Source: Luscinia megarhynchos (lineage: Eukaryota > Chordata > Aves > Passeriformes > Turdidae). Taken from it: a DNA stretch of 64,000 nucleotides. Numbering within the stretch: position 1 is the stretch's first letter; the number at the start of each line of letters is the position of its first letter. Where the stretch lies: NCBI GenBank assembly GCA_034336665.1, contig JAPFBE010000003.1:57827352-57891351 (forward strand), in the 5' to 3' direction. The translations under genes and the position numbers were made by a program. The notes beneath the pieces are model-generated. The model saw only the letters and a program-made list of their open reading frames with translations. It ran no database searches and was not told the DNA's origin. Below, piece by piece: positions 12,173 to 24,088 of this stretch.

Positions 12173-14867
12173 CGTTTAAAAAAGTGTGAGACCTCTATAC
12201 CACTTTGGAAGATAAAAATACTCTGAGAGTGAAATAAGTTGTGGAGTCCAAGTGGATGAAGGCACCTGCTGCCATGGTAGCATATCAGAGGGGACAAAAC
12301 CAATCCCTGTCCTTAAATTGGCTCTGGTTTGCAGTGCACTGCTTGCCGAGGTAATAGCTCAGGTCTTGGGAGCAGCTTCACCACCCAGCCCTTTGAAAGT
12401 TAATTTACATAGACAAAGCAGCACATGAACTGTGGCCATTCCCCTATCACTCCAGAGCTAACCCAGCTGTCTCTAGCTGGAACTTTACCCACACCAGGTA
12501 GACATGCTGTTTCCTGGCAAATAAATTTTGGGTGTGATTGTTAGGATCCTCAAGACAGCAAGGCTGAAAAATGTTGCTCCATGAAAAACACTTTTCATTG
12601 ATTTTAGGGAAGCCAATCCTACTTTCCTGATTTCTTGCTCTAGAGAGAGCACAAGCATCCAAAAATGAAATCGATGTTATGAAACGATAATTTTCTTTGC
12701 ACCCCTTTTACTCACCTCTGTAAATATATTTTAAAGGGTTCACAGAGACAAAAAAAAGACAGGTTTGTGATCTCAGGCTGAAAGTATCACAGAATTGAAA
12801 AGTATCCTTGTCATATATTTTTAAATCAAGACACATTTCTCTATTTTTATCTTTTAAGCATTCTTATATATTAGAATTTCTTTTCATTCCCACTACCTGG
12901 AAATAGTTTTTAGAAGTGTGCTCTTATTTATATTTTGATTCCCTTTTTATTAATGGTTTTCGTAGACTCTTGCTTTCCTGTATATTTCTGCTTGTAATTT
13001 AAAAAGAAGAAACAAATGCTTGAAACAAATGCTTTAAACAAAAGTCCTTTTTTTAGCAGCAATTTTTATTTTTGTATAATATTTTACATATAGGAGGCTT
13101 AAGAAAAAATAAATTAAAATGCTTTTGCAAGAAGCAACACAGACCATTAAAGCCTTTTTTTTTTTTCCATAAATAGCTCAAATCTGCCATCTACTGATAT
13201 ACAATAGAATTCTAAGGAATTGGCCATTTGGCTTTTTCTCTGGAAAAACTTGCTTCCCTTCCAGACATGCAAAAACATTGCCATCTAGTGGCTAGTCCCA
13301 AGACTACCAAGGTAAAAAATATGTATTTATCAAAATATCTATTGCTGCTGGCTGCACAACAAGCTACTTAGCCATTTTGGAGTGGATTCAATAGGCTTAG
13401 TGTCTTGTAACTCCATACAAATCTTTGCAGCCATCCTCTGAAGTGACATATAAACCTCTACATATATTAGGAACTAATTTTAAGAGCAGCAAAACAAAAG
13501 ACATTGTGCAAATTGTTTTTCAGGGTTAAATGCATCCTTTGTTCTTGCTTATTTTGTCCTTTTGGTTTGTTTTTACTTTTATATTGTCCTTACTGGATAA
13601 TCTAAGCTTTCAGGGATTTTGGAAGGATAAAAAATATTGACGGTTTTTAGGCTTGCTTTAAAAGGAGAGAGCTCTAGCGCTTTTTTCACAAAAGCAAATA
13701 TAATTTTTGAAGCCAAGTGATCTGTACATTGTAGCATGCCACAATAATAAACAAAAGACATTAAAAAATAACAAAAGTTTCGCTGAGTTTCATATATCTT
13801 CCACCATTTGCTGAGTAGTGCTTGGAAATCACAAATGCATCTCGTCGAGCTCAGTAAACACGAAGAGAGTAATTTTTGTTTGTACACGTAGCACGTACCA
13901 GGCTTTCAGATACAGTGCTAAAAGCAGGGGAAAGGGGCATTGCTGTAGACAAGGACTGCCCCTGGGACTCAGTGCCTAAGCAGCTGAAGAATCAAGTAGT
14001 CAATCTCTGGGATTTTCAGATACTTACCTTCAAAATTGCTTTCAACATTTAGGCCATCTTGCTTAAGGGCAAACAAATTCAGATTCAACTCTGATGATAC
14101 AGATGTTTAAATGTACTTTGGTAATGATTCCTCCTGGAATCCAATGCGCAGGCAGCCTTCTATGCATGTGTTGATTTAGAGGCAGATGAAGATTTCACGT
14201 TGTTCCCTAGTGTGCCTCTGATCAGAAGAGGCTCACTGCTCACAAAAGAGTGGTGTGAGCTCCATTCTGTATTGGAGAAAAGAAACTACCCTCCTTCTCT
14301 GGGTTAACTTTCCTTAGTTTGAGGCTTTGGAAGATTACCAAATGCTCACATCTCATCCAACTGCCTGAGGGCTCTTCTAAAGGTTAAGAAAATAAATGGG
14401 TGATTTTGATGAATTTTTCTTCTAAAGTTTAGAAACCTTCTCCTTCCTGCTGAAGTGATTTGAGCCACAAAGGCTCTTTCTACCACCCCTCCACTATAAA
14501 AGAGCATAGAAGTTGTACTCAGAGGTAAACAGCTCCAGACAATCACAACTGATCAGGTGAAACTCTGTTTCTGGATATAAAAGGGCATAGACCTAATTCT
14601 TGTCAGGAAATAATGATATTCGTTTTGCTCTTAACAAGTTCTCATCATTAGCCTGGGCTAGTTCCATTATTTTCCAAAATCTTTCAGTGTTGTACATGAG
14701 GGACACTCCACTCGGATGCCAGACAGAAAAAAAAGTTGGAGTCTTTATTTTGATAATCAGTTTTATCTGGATGCAGAAAGTTTAGAACATTATATGTCCC
14801 TTACTAGAAATCACCCTACTGAATTAAAGTCCCTCAGAGCTCATTGAGAAAGTCTAGGAGGCAAATT

Positions 14868-14904
14868 AAAAAAAAAAAAAAAAAAAAGAAAAAAAGAAAA
14901 AAAA
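14868..14904. repeat. Poly-A tract with G interruptions
   Basis: A run of about 37 bases, all A apart from two G interruptions, and followed by CTAAAAAGG. No retroposed gene body or flanking duplication could be seen next to it, so it is scored only as a simple repeat. Confidence 0.9.
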
Positions 14905-17900
14905 CTAAAAAGGCATTTTATCTTAACACTAAAAATAACCCTCATTCAATATAAAGCAAAAATGCAAATTTCATTCCAGCATCAAAAAGACTTTACAAGC
15001 CCTCAGAAACTGATAAAACTATGTCATTTAAACAAGTGTGATGCCTCAGTAGCATAGATGGGGCTATGTGGAGCAAGAGATTGTGCGGCCATGGACCTTC
15101 ACTCCCATGGAAAACCCATCAGCATTTGCAGAATCCAAGAAAATTCTGCACTGAGCACACCAAGTAGGCAAACTAATACAGCTGCAGTATGGGGGTGAGG
15201 GCTCTTTTCATCCATCTCACAACCCTCATCTCAAGAAATAATTTCACTTAGCAATAGACACTCACTAGGAATTTGGCATGCATTTGTTGGCACTGGTGAC
15301 AGTGTCAGTGCCATTTAAAATGTGGTCCCACAAAGGCACAGACTGTTTAGAGGGAGCTGGTGGAACAAGAAATAGAAGAGGTGAAGTGCATCAGCAGGCA
15401 ATAGTTCAGGGAGGAACAATAATACCAAAAGTGGAAAGAAAAGAAACCATTCATGGTCTGCACACTCAGAAGGCTGAGCCTTGCACCTGATATTGAACAT
15501 GGACATAACTCACACAATGTTCCATCAGAAGGTTGTTGTGCAGAGCACACACCACTAAATTAGAGTGTTATGGCTGTGTCCAATATCAAGTGCTTAACCC
15601 TGGCATATGAGGAAAATCTGACAGAGTTCCAGCCCATCCAGCCTGCTGCTGGGAACAATGCAACAAGACCCTTTCAGGTAGCCAAAACAATGCAGCTAGC
15701 TTCCAGCCTCTCTTCAGTGACCCTCAGGGACTGGAAATTTGTTTTAACCCAACATGCCAACAGCAGCACAACTGTGGAGGGAAAACAGCCTCAGCCTGAG
15801 GGATCTTAAGCCCTACATCCTTAGAGGGCATTCCAAGCACTGTGGACTGCCCAGTAGTGAGCAAAAGGGACTGGCCTCCCTCCCTGTTGAGGCTGCACCA
15901 CTGGATGGGTAAGAATGCAAGTCTTTGGACCAGAAGGAGAACAAGCAGTGAAGACTCTGAGCCTCATCTGATCTGAGAGGAGGCACAGTCTGAGTAAAAC
16001 AGGGTTTTTCATCCCTTGCTTCCTTTCTTACCAGCCACCACCACAGGATGATTCCTATCCTGTCTGATGCTCAGTCTCAGAGCCAGTTTTGCTGCATTTG
16101 AGGTAACAGCTGCCACACTTTCACAAGTGCCTCCCCCATGACCATGAAATGATCCCCACAAACTTTAGGAAGACCTCTTTGCAGTTCATTTTCAAGATTC
16201 CCTCAGTCTTATTGTATTGTTTCTTTTTACTTCCCAGTTGTCTTTAACCACTTCTTTTTATACAGAATAGTATTTGGGAAAGGGCTATCTTTCTGCTCTG
16301 TGCTTGTATTGCAGGCAGCATGTGCAAATTCATGTCCCTGAGCAGAGCTCATGGGAGTATTTGATGAATCTATAGATATAAAATTTTCATTCTGGACATT
16401 ATGGAAACATCCAGTTTATCCATATCTGTTGGAGACTTTGAGATGAAAAGAAAGTTGACACAGAACCAAAGATGTAGATAGTCTTTCAGAAACTGATGTT
16501 ATCACCTCTCCTGTCCTCCAAGTACTTTTGCATGAGAGAGAGGATCAGCAACAGACTCCACACAATTCTGCTTGGGGACAGCTTACAAAATAAAATGGTG
16601 AAGCATTACAAAGTTGAGCAAGTCAGAGTAAAGACAAATCATTCCTGTGGTGAGTAGCTCCTTGCAGAATCAAAATTCATTTGGAAGCATCTTAGCATTG
16701 AGTTTTCAGGGCCCTGTATTGACAAATGAGGCTACCACCAGCAGACCCAGGGCAGGAGTTTTATAAATGTTCACTGTTCCTCCTGCTTATTGAAGCTTTG
16801 CTCATGCATCTAAATGACAGAACTAGAACTTGCTTGCCATTTTAGGACATTGCTGCCTGTATTTCAAAAAATACTTCTATGGTGACCTTGATCAATCAGT
16901 TTGCCCCAACTCAGTGCTTTTATCTAATGACAAGTATCACAGAGAAAATGTAATGGTACTGAATCAGTGACAAAACTACCCAGGGCCCTGCAGTGCCTTT
17001 GAATTTTTTCACACACGTCTGCTAAAATCACAAGGAAAAGCAGTACTGGCAAACAAAAAGGACTATGATTAATCTTTTGTTTTCCAGTGTCAACATGTTG
17101 CACTGTTGCTATTTTGCCTGTGTTAATAGTAATTAAAATCCCTTCCTTTTTCAGCTTTCTAACTTGAAAAACATGTTAGCACATAAGGGAATACTTGGAT
17201 GATGCATGTACGAAATGTGTTAAAAGTATAGTAAATGCAATTGGGTGTTTTGAAAGAAATTTGGAATGTCAAATGTTTGTAATTGATTATTTTTTCTCCT
17301 GGTGTAATAAGTTAGGTGTTGTACCATTCATCACTTTCCATGATTCACTGAGCTTATATAATATCCATTTTCCTAGCACTGCTTATTTGAATACCAGTTC
17401 CACCCCTGCAACAAAACCTGCAACCTTCAAAAATATCTGTTCCCACATTCATTTTGCACCAAATTCACCTCATGTAAGTAGGACCATAGGAAGAGTGTGG
17501 CAGTCAAATAAAAATATTTATAAGAACTACTGAACACAAAATAAAATAGTTTAAGGCATGTTGAATTTTAATTTTGTCGAATTTTACAGTAGGCAAAAAT
17601 ATACAATGGAGCCTACTTCAAAACTTTTTATTCCAGACACATTATGCACCAAAAGAGGAGCATGAAATTTATTTCTTCTGCTTTCCCTGCCAAAAAACCT
17701 ACCCACTGAGTCTTTTTCAAACCTTTCTTGATTAAAATCTTGTCTTTCACATTTTCAGTTAAGTCATAGCATAGTCAAAGTGTAATTCCTTAAAATTTTG
17801 ATTATAATCTAGAGTTCATAAAAAAATATGGAATCCCTGTTAGATTTTTAAATCTCAGTGCAAAATTAGTAGTGAAGATATCCCTGTTATACCAGAAGTC

Positions 17901-20302
17901 GTGATGATGGACTTGGACATGCTTTTATTAGACATTCTCATTCAGGTTCCATGTCATCTTCAGAAGATGCAGCTACTCTTGTTTGTTAATTGTCTGACAT
18001 CCCTTTGGTGCAGGTGTCATACAGTGAGCAGATGATGGAGCTCACAGAGCTCAAACTCTGCTCCCCTGCAGGGAGCCCCTGCACACCACTTTACCAGGTG
18101 CAATTCTTACCAGTGCCTGTAAGAATCCTTGCTCTGGAAGAATTTAGTAAGAACTCTAAATTACGGCTGTAATAACCAACTAAAAATGAACAGGAAGCAC
18201 TCCTGACCCCAAGATCAAGGATAAAGTTCACAATTTTTTTTATTAGCTTCTTACACTAGCCTCTTAGTCCTTCAGAGAACTGACTGGAGCACTCTCAGAC
18301 AAAGCCAAGGAGGAAGATAATAAATGTGGGTGATCAAGGTTCACTTCCTTAATCGTTCTTTTTTCAAGGAAATTTGGAAAAAGGGTAAGCATCTTATCCA
18401 AATCAATATGAGGGTCAAGTTATATTCCCACTCATTGGATTAGAAAAAGCATGTCAGAAGTGCATGTGTTTGTTCATATGTAGAACCATTTGCAGAAGTA
18501 TTTTGAAGCAGCCACAAGATCAGGGCTAAATCTCAAGAGTGATATTTGCAGAATCTGCCTCCTTGCAGGTCCTGCCAAGGTTATGGCTCATAGTATGTGC
18601 TGAGACATTCAGAGCTGTCAAGGCTTGAGCACTTCCACAAATGCTCACCAGCAAAAATTTACACAATACCAGATTTAGGCAGAAGAGGGAAAGATCTAAA
18701 CTACAGATTTGAGTACATGCATCCCCTCTGTGAATCTGTCTCTCTGCTTTCACATTGCAAGTACAGTAACCTTCTTCCCTCTCTGCCTATTGAGATCCTT
18801 AATTATATTAAACCCTATCATCACTTATTCATGAAAGCATCTCTTTAGCACACCCAAAGTGACTGATCCCCAAGGTTAGAGTTACAATGACCGAGAGGAA
18901 CATGTGTGTTTTCACAGAAGCACTCTTTAAATGAGTTTTCTAACTTTTCAGTGAGCAAGGTCAGTTCTATTGGCTTTGTTCAGCTGGAACTCTTTAACAG
19001 TAGAAATTTGATTGTGTAAGGTATATACTTTGCCACCTGATCTCCAACTTGAGTATGCTATCTAGCTCCAGTGATTTTCTTTAATGAGGTGGAAATGTAT
19101 ATAACAGTTTTAAACATGCAGGCTAACATTTTCCTCCATCTACAATTATGCAAATCGTTACATAGTTGTCTCTGCATGACAGAAGTAATAACATCTTATA
19201 GAGACCCTGCTAAAATTCACTGAAATCATCTACACAGATGGATATGATTTTAGAGCAAATACAACACAGACTCATTAATTAGTAACAAACCACCACCACC
19301 TCCTAGCAAGCTAGGTGACATGGACTAAGGCATTTACTGTGTAAAGATATAATTTTGTGTTTGTGGTAGATGACTGCGAAACATTCTTAATCAGTTAATA
19401 AGATCAAAAGTAATCAGAAGTCACAAGCTGTTATTATTTTTCCAGACTTAGAGGAAATACCATATATTTTCCACATACACTCTTGATTTTAGGACAAATA
19501 GTATGATAACCATCCTTTAGCATGTTGTGGGATGCTTTCTTTTCAATTCCACTTCATCTACCCTTAATGGCAATATTTTAGAAGGAATTTAATTGATATA
19601 AACATTTTTATAAACACTGACATTCAAAAAAAATAGCACTCAAAAATTTTAAATAGGTCTCATGAGCTCCATTTAGAACACAAATGAGGTGTGAATTGGT
19701 ATCTCACACCTCCTCTTCTCACTCTTGCTTCATTTTTCTCTATGACACAACTCATATTCCTTCACACTCTTTAGAAAAGTCCTAAAGCAAAGTTCCCTGT
19801 GAAGGGAGAGGATACCTGCAATGGCTCCTTCCTGGCAAAGGAAGAAACAGCACCTTAACAAGAAGCAGGGACTCTTGCTGAAGGCAGAAAAACTAGCCAC
19901 AGCACTCACCATGCCCTCAGTAATTGTATTTTCCACTTTAGCCTTTTTGGACGTGTTAGTTACCTTTTCCCATCAGGAGAGGATACACTCACAAGAGTTT
20001 CTGGAGGAAAGAGCAGCTGGCCTATGATTCAGACTTTCCTGTGTCTCCATGTCTTATCTGTGTGCTCTGTCACTTGGGGAGGCCATAAAGAGGAGCTGTA
20101 GCTTCTTCTCCACTGGGCCCTTCAACACATTTCTGTTATGAAAATAATAAATTTACAGATTCTCTTTCACCCTACCCCTTGGGGCCTTGACCCCCTGCCT
20201 CCCTTGCCCTTGATAAAGTTCACAAGCTTTATTCATAACCATACAAACCTACATGTTTTAGAGACCTGATCCTTCTTTTTCCTTTTTTCCCTAATCTGCT
20301 TC

Positions 20303-20702
20303 TGGCCAGGACAGGGTTAATTTTTGCAGTAGTTGGGAGGGGGCATGGCTAAGACAGGGAGCTATTCTATATCACCTTACTCAGTGTTGGGGAGAAGGGA
20401 CTCATTTCCTGGAGAAAGGGTTCCTTGGTGTTGAGCAAGCATGGCTGAAGGACTTGTTGGGGTGGGTGGCTTTGGCTGTGGTTTTGTCAGGTCAGGCTAG
20501 GTGAGCTTTTTCCATATGAATCACTCTCTCTTTTGTACACTTTTGTTGTTAATATTGTTGCTGCTACAGCTCATTTTTCTCATCTCAATGGTGTTTCCAG
20601 TAAATTATTCTTATCTCAACCAGTGACCTTTGCTTTTTGTGCCTCCAGTTGGAAGGAGGAGGGGGAGCAACACGTGGCTTTGCAGGAGCACTAAACTGAA
20701 GA
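20303..20702 (+). mobile_element. Probable degraded ERVL-type solo LTR
   Basis: The segment begins with TGGCCAGGACAGGGTTAATT and GTAGTTGGGAGGGGGCA. It ends with a TTATCTCAACCAGTGACC block, then GGAGGAGGGGGAGCAACACGTGGCT and AGCACTAAACTGAAG. From memory this order matches a common avian ERVL-like LTR: AGGACAGGGTTAATTTT, GTTGGGAGGGGGCACAGC, then TTATCTCAACCCA(C/T)GAG, then a GGGGGGAGTGAGCRAGCGGCT block, then a TTAAACCACGACA-like end. A (TTG)-rich segment sits just before the poly-A region, as expected. No internal gag, pol or primer-binding site follows, so it is read as a solo LTR in plus orientation. Many bases differ and there are internal deletions, so it is old. The ends are approximate. 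Confidence 0.65.
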
Positions 20703-21288
20703 ATACCATTCCTAAACAAGGACATTCTCATTTCAGGTTCTCCTTTTCCTGCACACACCTCATGTAGCCTATCCCCAGCCAGCCTAGTGAGCTCTAAGGG
20801 TCCTTAATTTCACAGCCACCTTCAACAGAAGTGCTGTTTGAACTAGCATGACATGCCTATCCATGCGACAAACATTCACACAAGCATAAATACACATCAA
20901 GCATGTAAATGCCCTCAAAATGCATGCAAATAATTTCTACATTGACTAAATTTTTATCTCCACAGTTTTCAGGGCCATTCAGCAAGCTCCAGGCTGTGAG
21001 GAAATCTGCACGCTTGGAAGGAGGGACGTGCCCTTTGTGTACCCACCAATTCAACAGGAAACGTGAGCAGAGGAGAGAGGTAGGACACTAATGTCTGGGG
21101 ACAGGCTGTTTCTGAGGATGAGATGGAAGAAAATGCAGGAAAAAGAGAGAGTATGCTCATGGGGCACTTACTTTGTTCTTCATACCACATAACAGAGCCC
21201 AAATATTCAGTGGACAAGAGCCTTGAACCTGAGTCATCTCGATTACCCTAAATTAACATGGCAACTGAATCCACTTCTCTGGTCTACT

Positions 21289-21316
21289 AAAAAAAAAAAA
21301 AAAAAAAAAAAAAAAA
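21289..21316. repeat. Poly-A tract (A28)
   Basis: An uninterrupted run of about 28 A. Its length suggests it may be polymorphic. No retrocopy body was recognised upstream. Confidence 0.92.
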
Positions 21317-24052
21317 CTAACTATTTTTACAATTTTTAGGAGCCCTTTCCCTGGGGAAACAAGAAATGCCTGTGTCACAGACCTATATAATAAAAAAAAA
21401 TTAAAAAAGAAGTGCAGATACTTATCTCCAAATTGCCTAATAGTCTCATAGTCCAGTCACACAGTTGGGATATGAAAAACACATGTGTTTAAAATAAAGA
21501 AAATTGCTGCAGGAAAGAAAAGAGAGTTCTGGCTGGTTTTTAAGGCACAAAATTTCATGTGACAGGAAAATCACTTCTCTCAAAGATGTATTAAAGTTGC
21601 CCTTTGTGGAGGAAAGAAAAATCCCAGAGGTCAAGTAGAAGAGAATATGCCTCTAGCTTCAAGAAAAAGAACATGAACTTAATGGAGATCTATTGGAGGA
21701 CACTGGAGTCTGCTTCAGAGAGACAAAGGCTACACAGAAAGAGCAGTCTTTATAATGAGAAACCTCTGCTCATTCTCTGAGTGTCAGGGACTTTGCCGTG
21801 GATGTGCTATTCCTCTTCCTTCTGCTCATTCAGGCCAGGCCCATTGTGCCACTGCTTGCAGCTTTAATAGCTGTCTGCTCTGGACCTCATTAAAAGTGTT
21901 GCAGCTTGATAAGTCTCCTATCTGTTTATTAATGACAGTAATCCATAAATAAATAAGCTGCAGTTTGCTTGGAGACTTGCTGTGTCTTAAAAACACATCT
22001 GAGAATCATTTCTGCTTTCAGTTTCTGATTGGGATGAGTCCTATTAAGTAACAGGAAAATATAACTTGCACATTCCAGTGGTTATTCAGTGGTTAATGGG
22101 TCCCCTACTGTTCATGAATAGTCTCTCTGTAAGTGCCCTCTTGACTGTAAAACTTACATAGATTCAAAACTACTGATGCAGCCAGCTGGAGTAACAGGCT
22201 CCTCAAAAGTGACAGATTTAAAGGAAGAAATAGTAGTGGCTTGCTAGAGGCAAGTTATTTTAATATAATGCAGCAATGACAGCTCTCTACGTTTAATCAT
22301 CAAGCTCCTGATTTTCTCCTCAGTACTTGAATGTCACACAAGTTAGGGATTTGGGAAGATGCTATTTAACATCCCTCCTTCTGGCTGTTGAGCGTACCTG
22401 CCAGGTTCACGCTGGGAGCCGTGTTTATAACTTTTCCAGCTATTTTAAACAAAACCCTAAATAATTGCATGCATGAGAGACAGGCCTCAGAAGAGTAGCT
22501 CATACAGGTTTTCCAGGACATTTGTCTGCTCTGGCATTTTCAGCATGGTTGAGACACACTGATTGCACATTCTCATCCTTGCCTGTCCCATAAAGAATTT
22601 TAACTCTTAAATGTTTGTGTGATGCCCCTCATATATAAGCACGGCTATTTATTTAACTAACAGCCACTATGGTCAAAGAGACATAAGAGTCTGGGACTTT
22701 GCTTTTTGAGTTACACACTATTAATCACTGGATTCATTGTGATTTTTTTTTCCAGGTAGAATACAAGAATTCCTTGTCTTGCACACCAGTGTCTGTATGT
22801 TTGGGAATCTTTGCCTCTAGGGCTCACATGTAAGGTCATGAAAAAATTATTACAATTCCCCTTCATTTGAGTGGCTAATCAGAAAGACAACCAAGTGTGT
22901 TGAAAAAAATAAATCGCTGTAGCTTCCTCCTCCTACAGGTCTTAGAAACAAATTTTAATAATTTATAGTGTCTTTGAGATGGAGCACTTCTGGACAAATC
23001 AAAACTTAGAAAGCTAACCTGCAGACTTCTATGTCTGCTTCTGTATCTTCTACCTGACTCTCTGGCTTAAAGGGAGACAGTCCTTTGTTTCCATATCCCT
23101 CCAGAATTGTCTTTAATTAATTATTTTCCTCAGAAGCATCATCACATCTATATTGATTCTTCCTCTCACCTCCTTTATAAAAACTGAATCAGACTCATCA
23201 TTCCAGGTGTCTTGCCTCTTTGTCTAATGTGAAAAGAGAAAAAAAAATGACTGAGAAGTCCTACAAGTTACAAACACACAGTCCATATTGCCTTTACTTT
23301 GATTTCTGCAATATAGACCTGTTCATCTGAGTCTGTCACTCTGGGCTTTCTTAGTAAGCTATTCGAAGAAAACTTTGTTTGTAAAAACATAATTCATCTG
23401 GCTCTTTTTTTTTTCTGCCAGATTTAATAAAAGATGAAGTTTATATTTCTCCCTAATTTTTTGAAATGCTGCAGATGCTGACTAGCTCCAGTATCCACAT
23501 ATACTTTGTAGAAGGCAAGAGCTGGTTAGACAAACCCCAAGCTTGATGATCAGAACATCCAGAGTTGAATATGGGACTTCAAGCTGGAGTACAGCCCTAG
23601 CAACACAATTCATTCACTGGCAGGGAGACAGGAGAGAATAGAAACATTGAACAAATTCTATCTCTGGACAGAGTGTGAGACAGAGGATATAAGGACAGAA
23701 TCTGCATTACTGGGAGAGGTGAATGGAGCAGGAGAGACTAAGCAAAGTCAAGCAGGAAGTTGGAGATTCACCTTTGCCCAGAAGTTTAGAAGACTGGATT
23801 ATATTCTGAGCATTAAAAATAAACCACAAGTCAACACACTAATATAACAGAATGCAACAAAATACAATAAGAACATAATGGAAGGTTTTTATCTTAACAA
23901 GTTCTTGTGGCTTTTGAAATCTGACTTGCAAATTACTCTTTATAACTTTTTGAGTTATAAGCTCTAAGAGCAAATTCTCAGTTTAAATCAAGCAATATGT
24001 TTTTGCCAATTGTTGATAAGTAGGAGGGAAAAATTACACTAATGGCAAACAC

Positions 24053-24088
24053 AGAAAAAAAAGAAAAAAAAGAAAAGAAGAAAAGAAA
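24053..24088. repeat. GAAAA-rich purine tract
   Basis: About 36 bases of A with spaced single G residues, all purine on the plus strand. A decayed (GAAAA)n or poly-A simple repeat. Confidence 0.88.

Larger units (their letters stand above)
10187..20302. other. Gene-free unique sequence
   Basis: No recognisable gene in 10 kb. The longest frame (minus strand, 11788-12303, 171 codons) is kept open by the CAAAAA microsatellite and is rejected. A 112-codon plus-strand frame at 17195-17533 has no family resemblance. Simple repeats lie at 12119-12172 and 14868-14904. The stretch 12700-13650 is very AT-rich. I see no LTR, CR1 or DNA-transposon landmarks here. Confidence 0.65.

Noticed and set aside
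11788..12303. 171-codon minus-strand open frame
   Set aside because: It is kept open by the CAAAAA microsatellite (an FCFCFC run), and neither end resembles a protein family.
14868..14904. Poly-A tract as the tail of a processed pseudogene
   Set aside because: No coding remnant upstream and no flanking duplication seen. Bird genomes have little L1-type retroposition.
17195..17533. 112-codon frame starting MDDACTKCVKS
   Set aside because: No recognised family, AT-rich codons and no splice or promoter context. Treated as chance.
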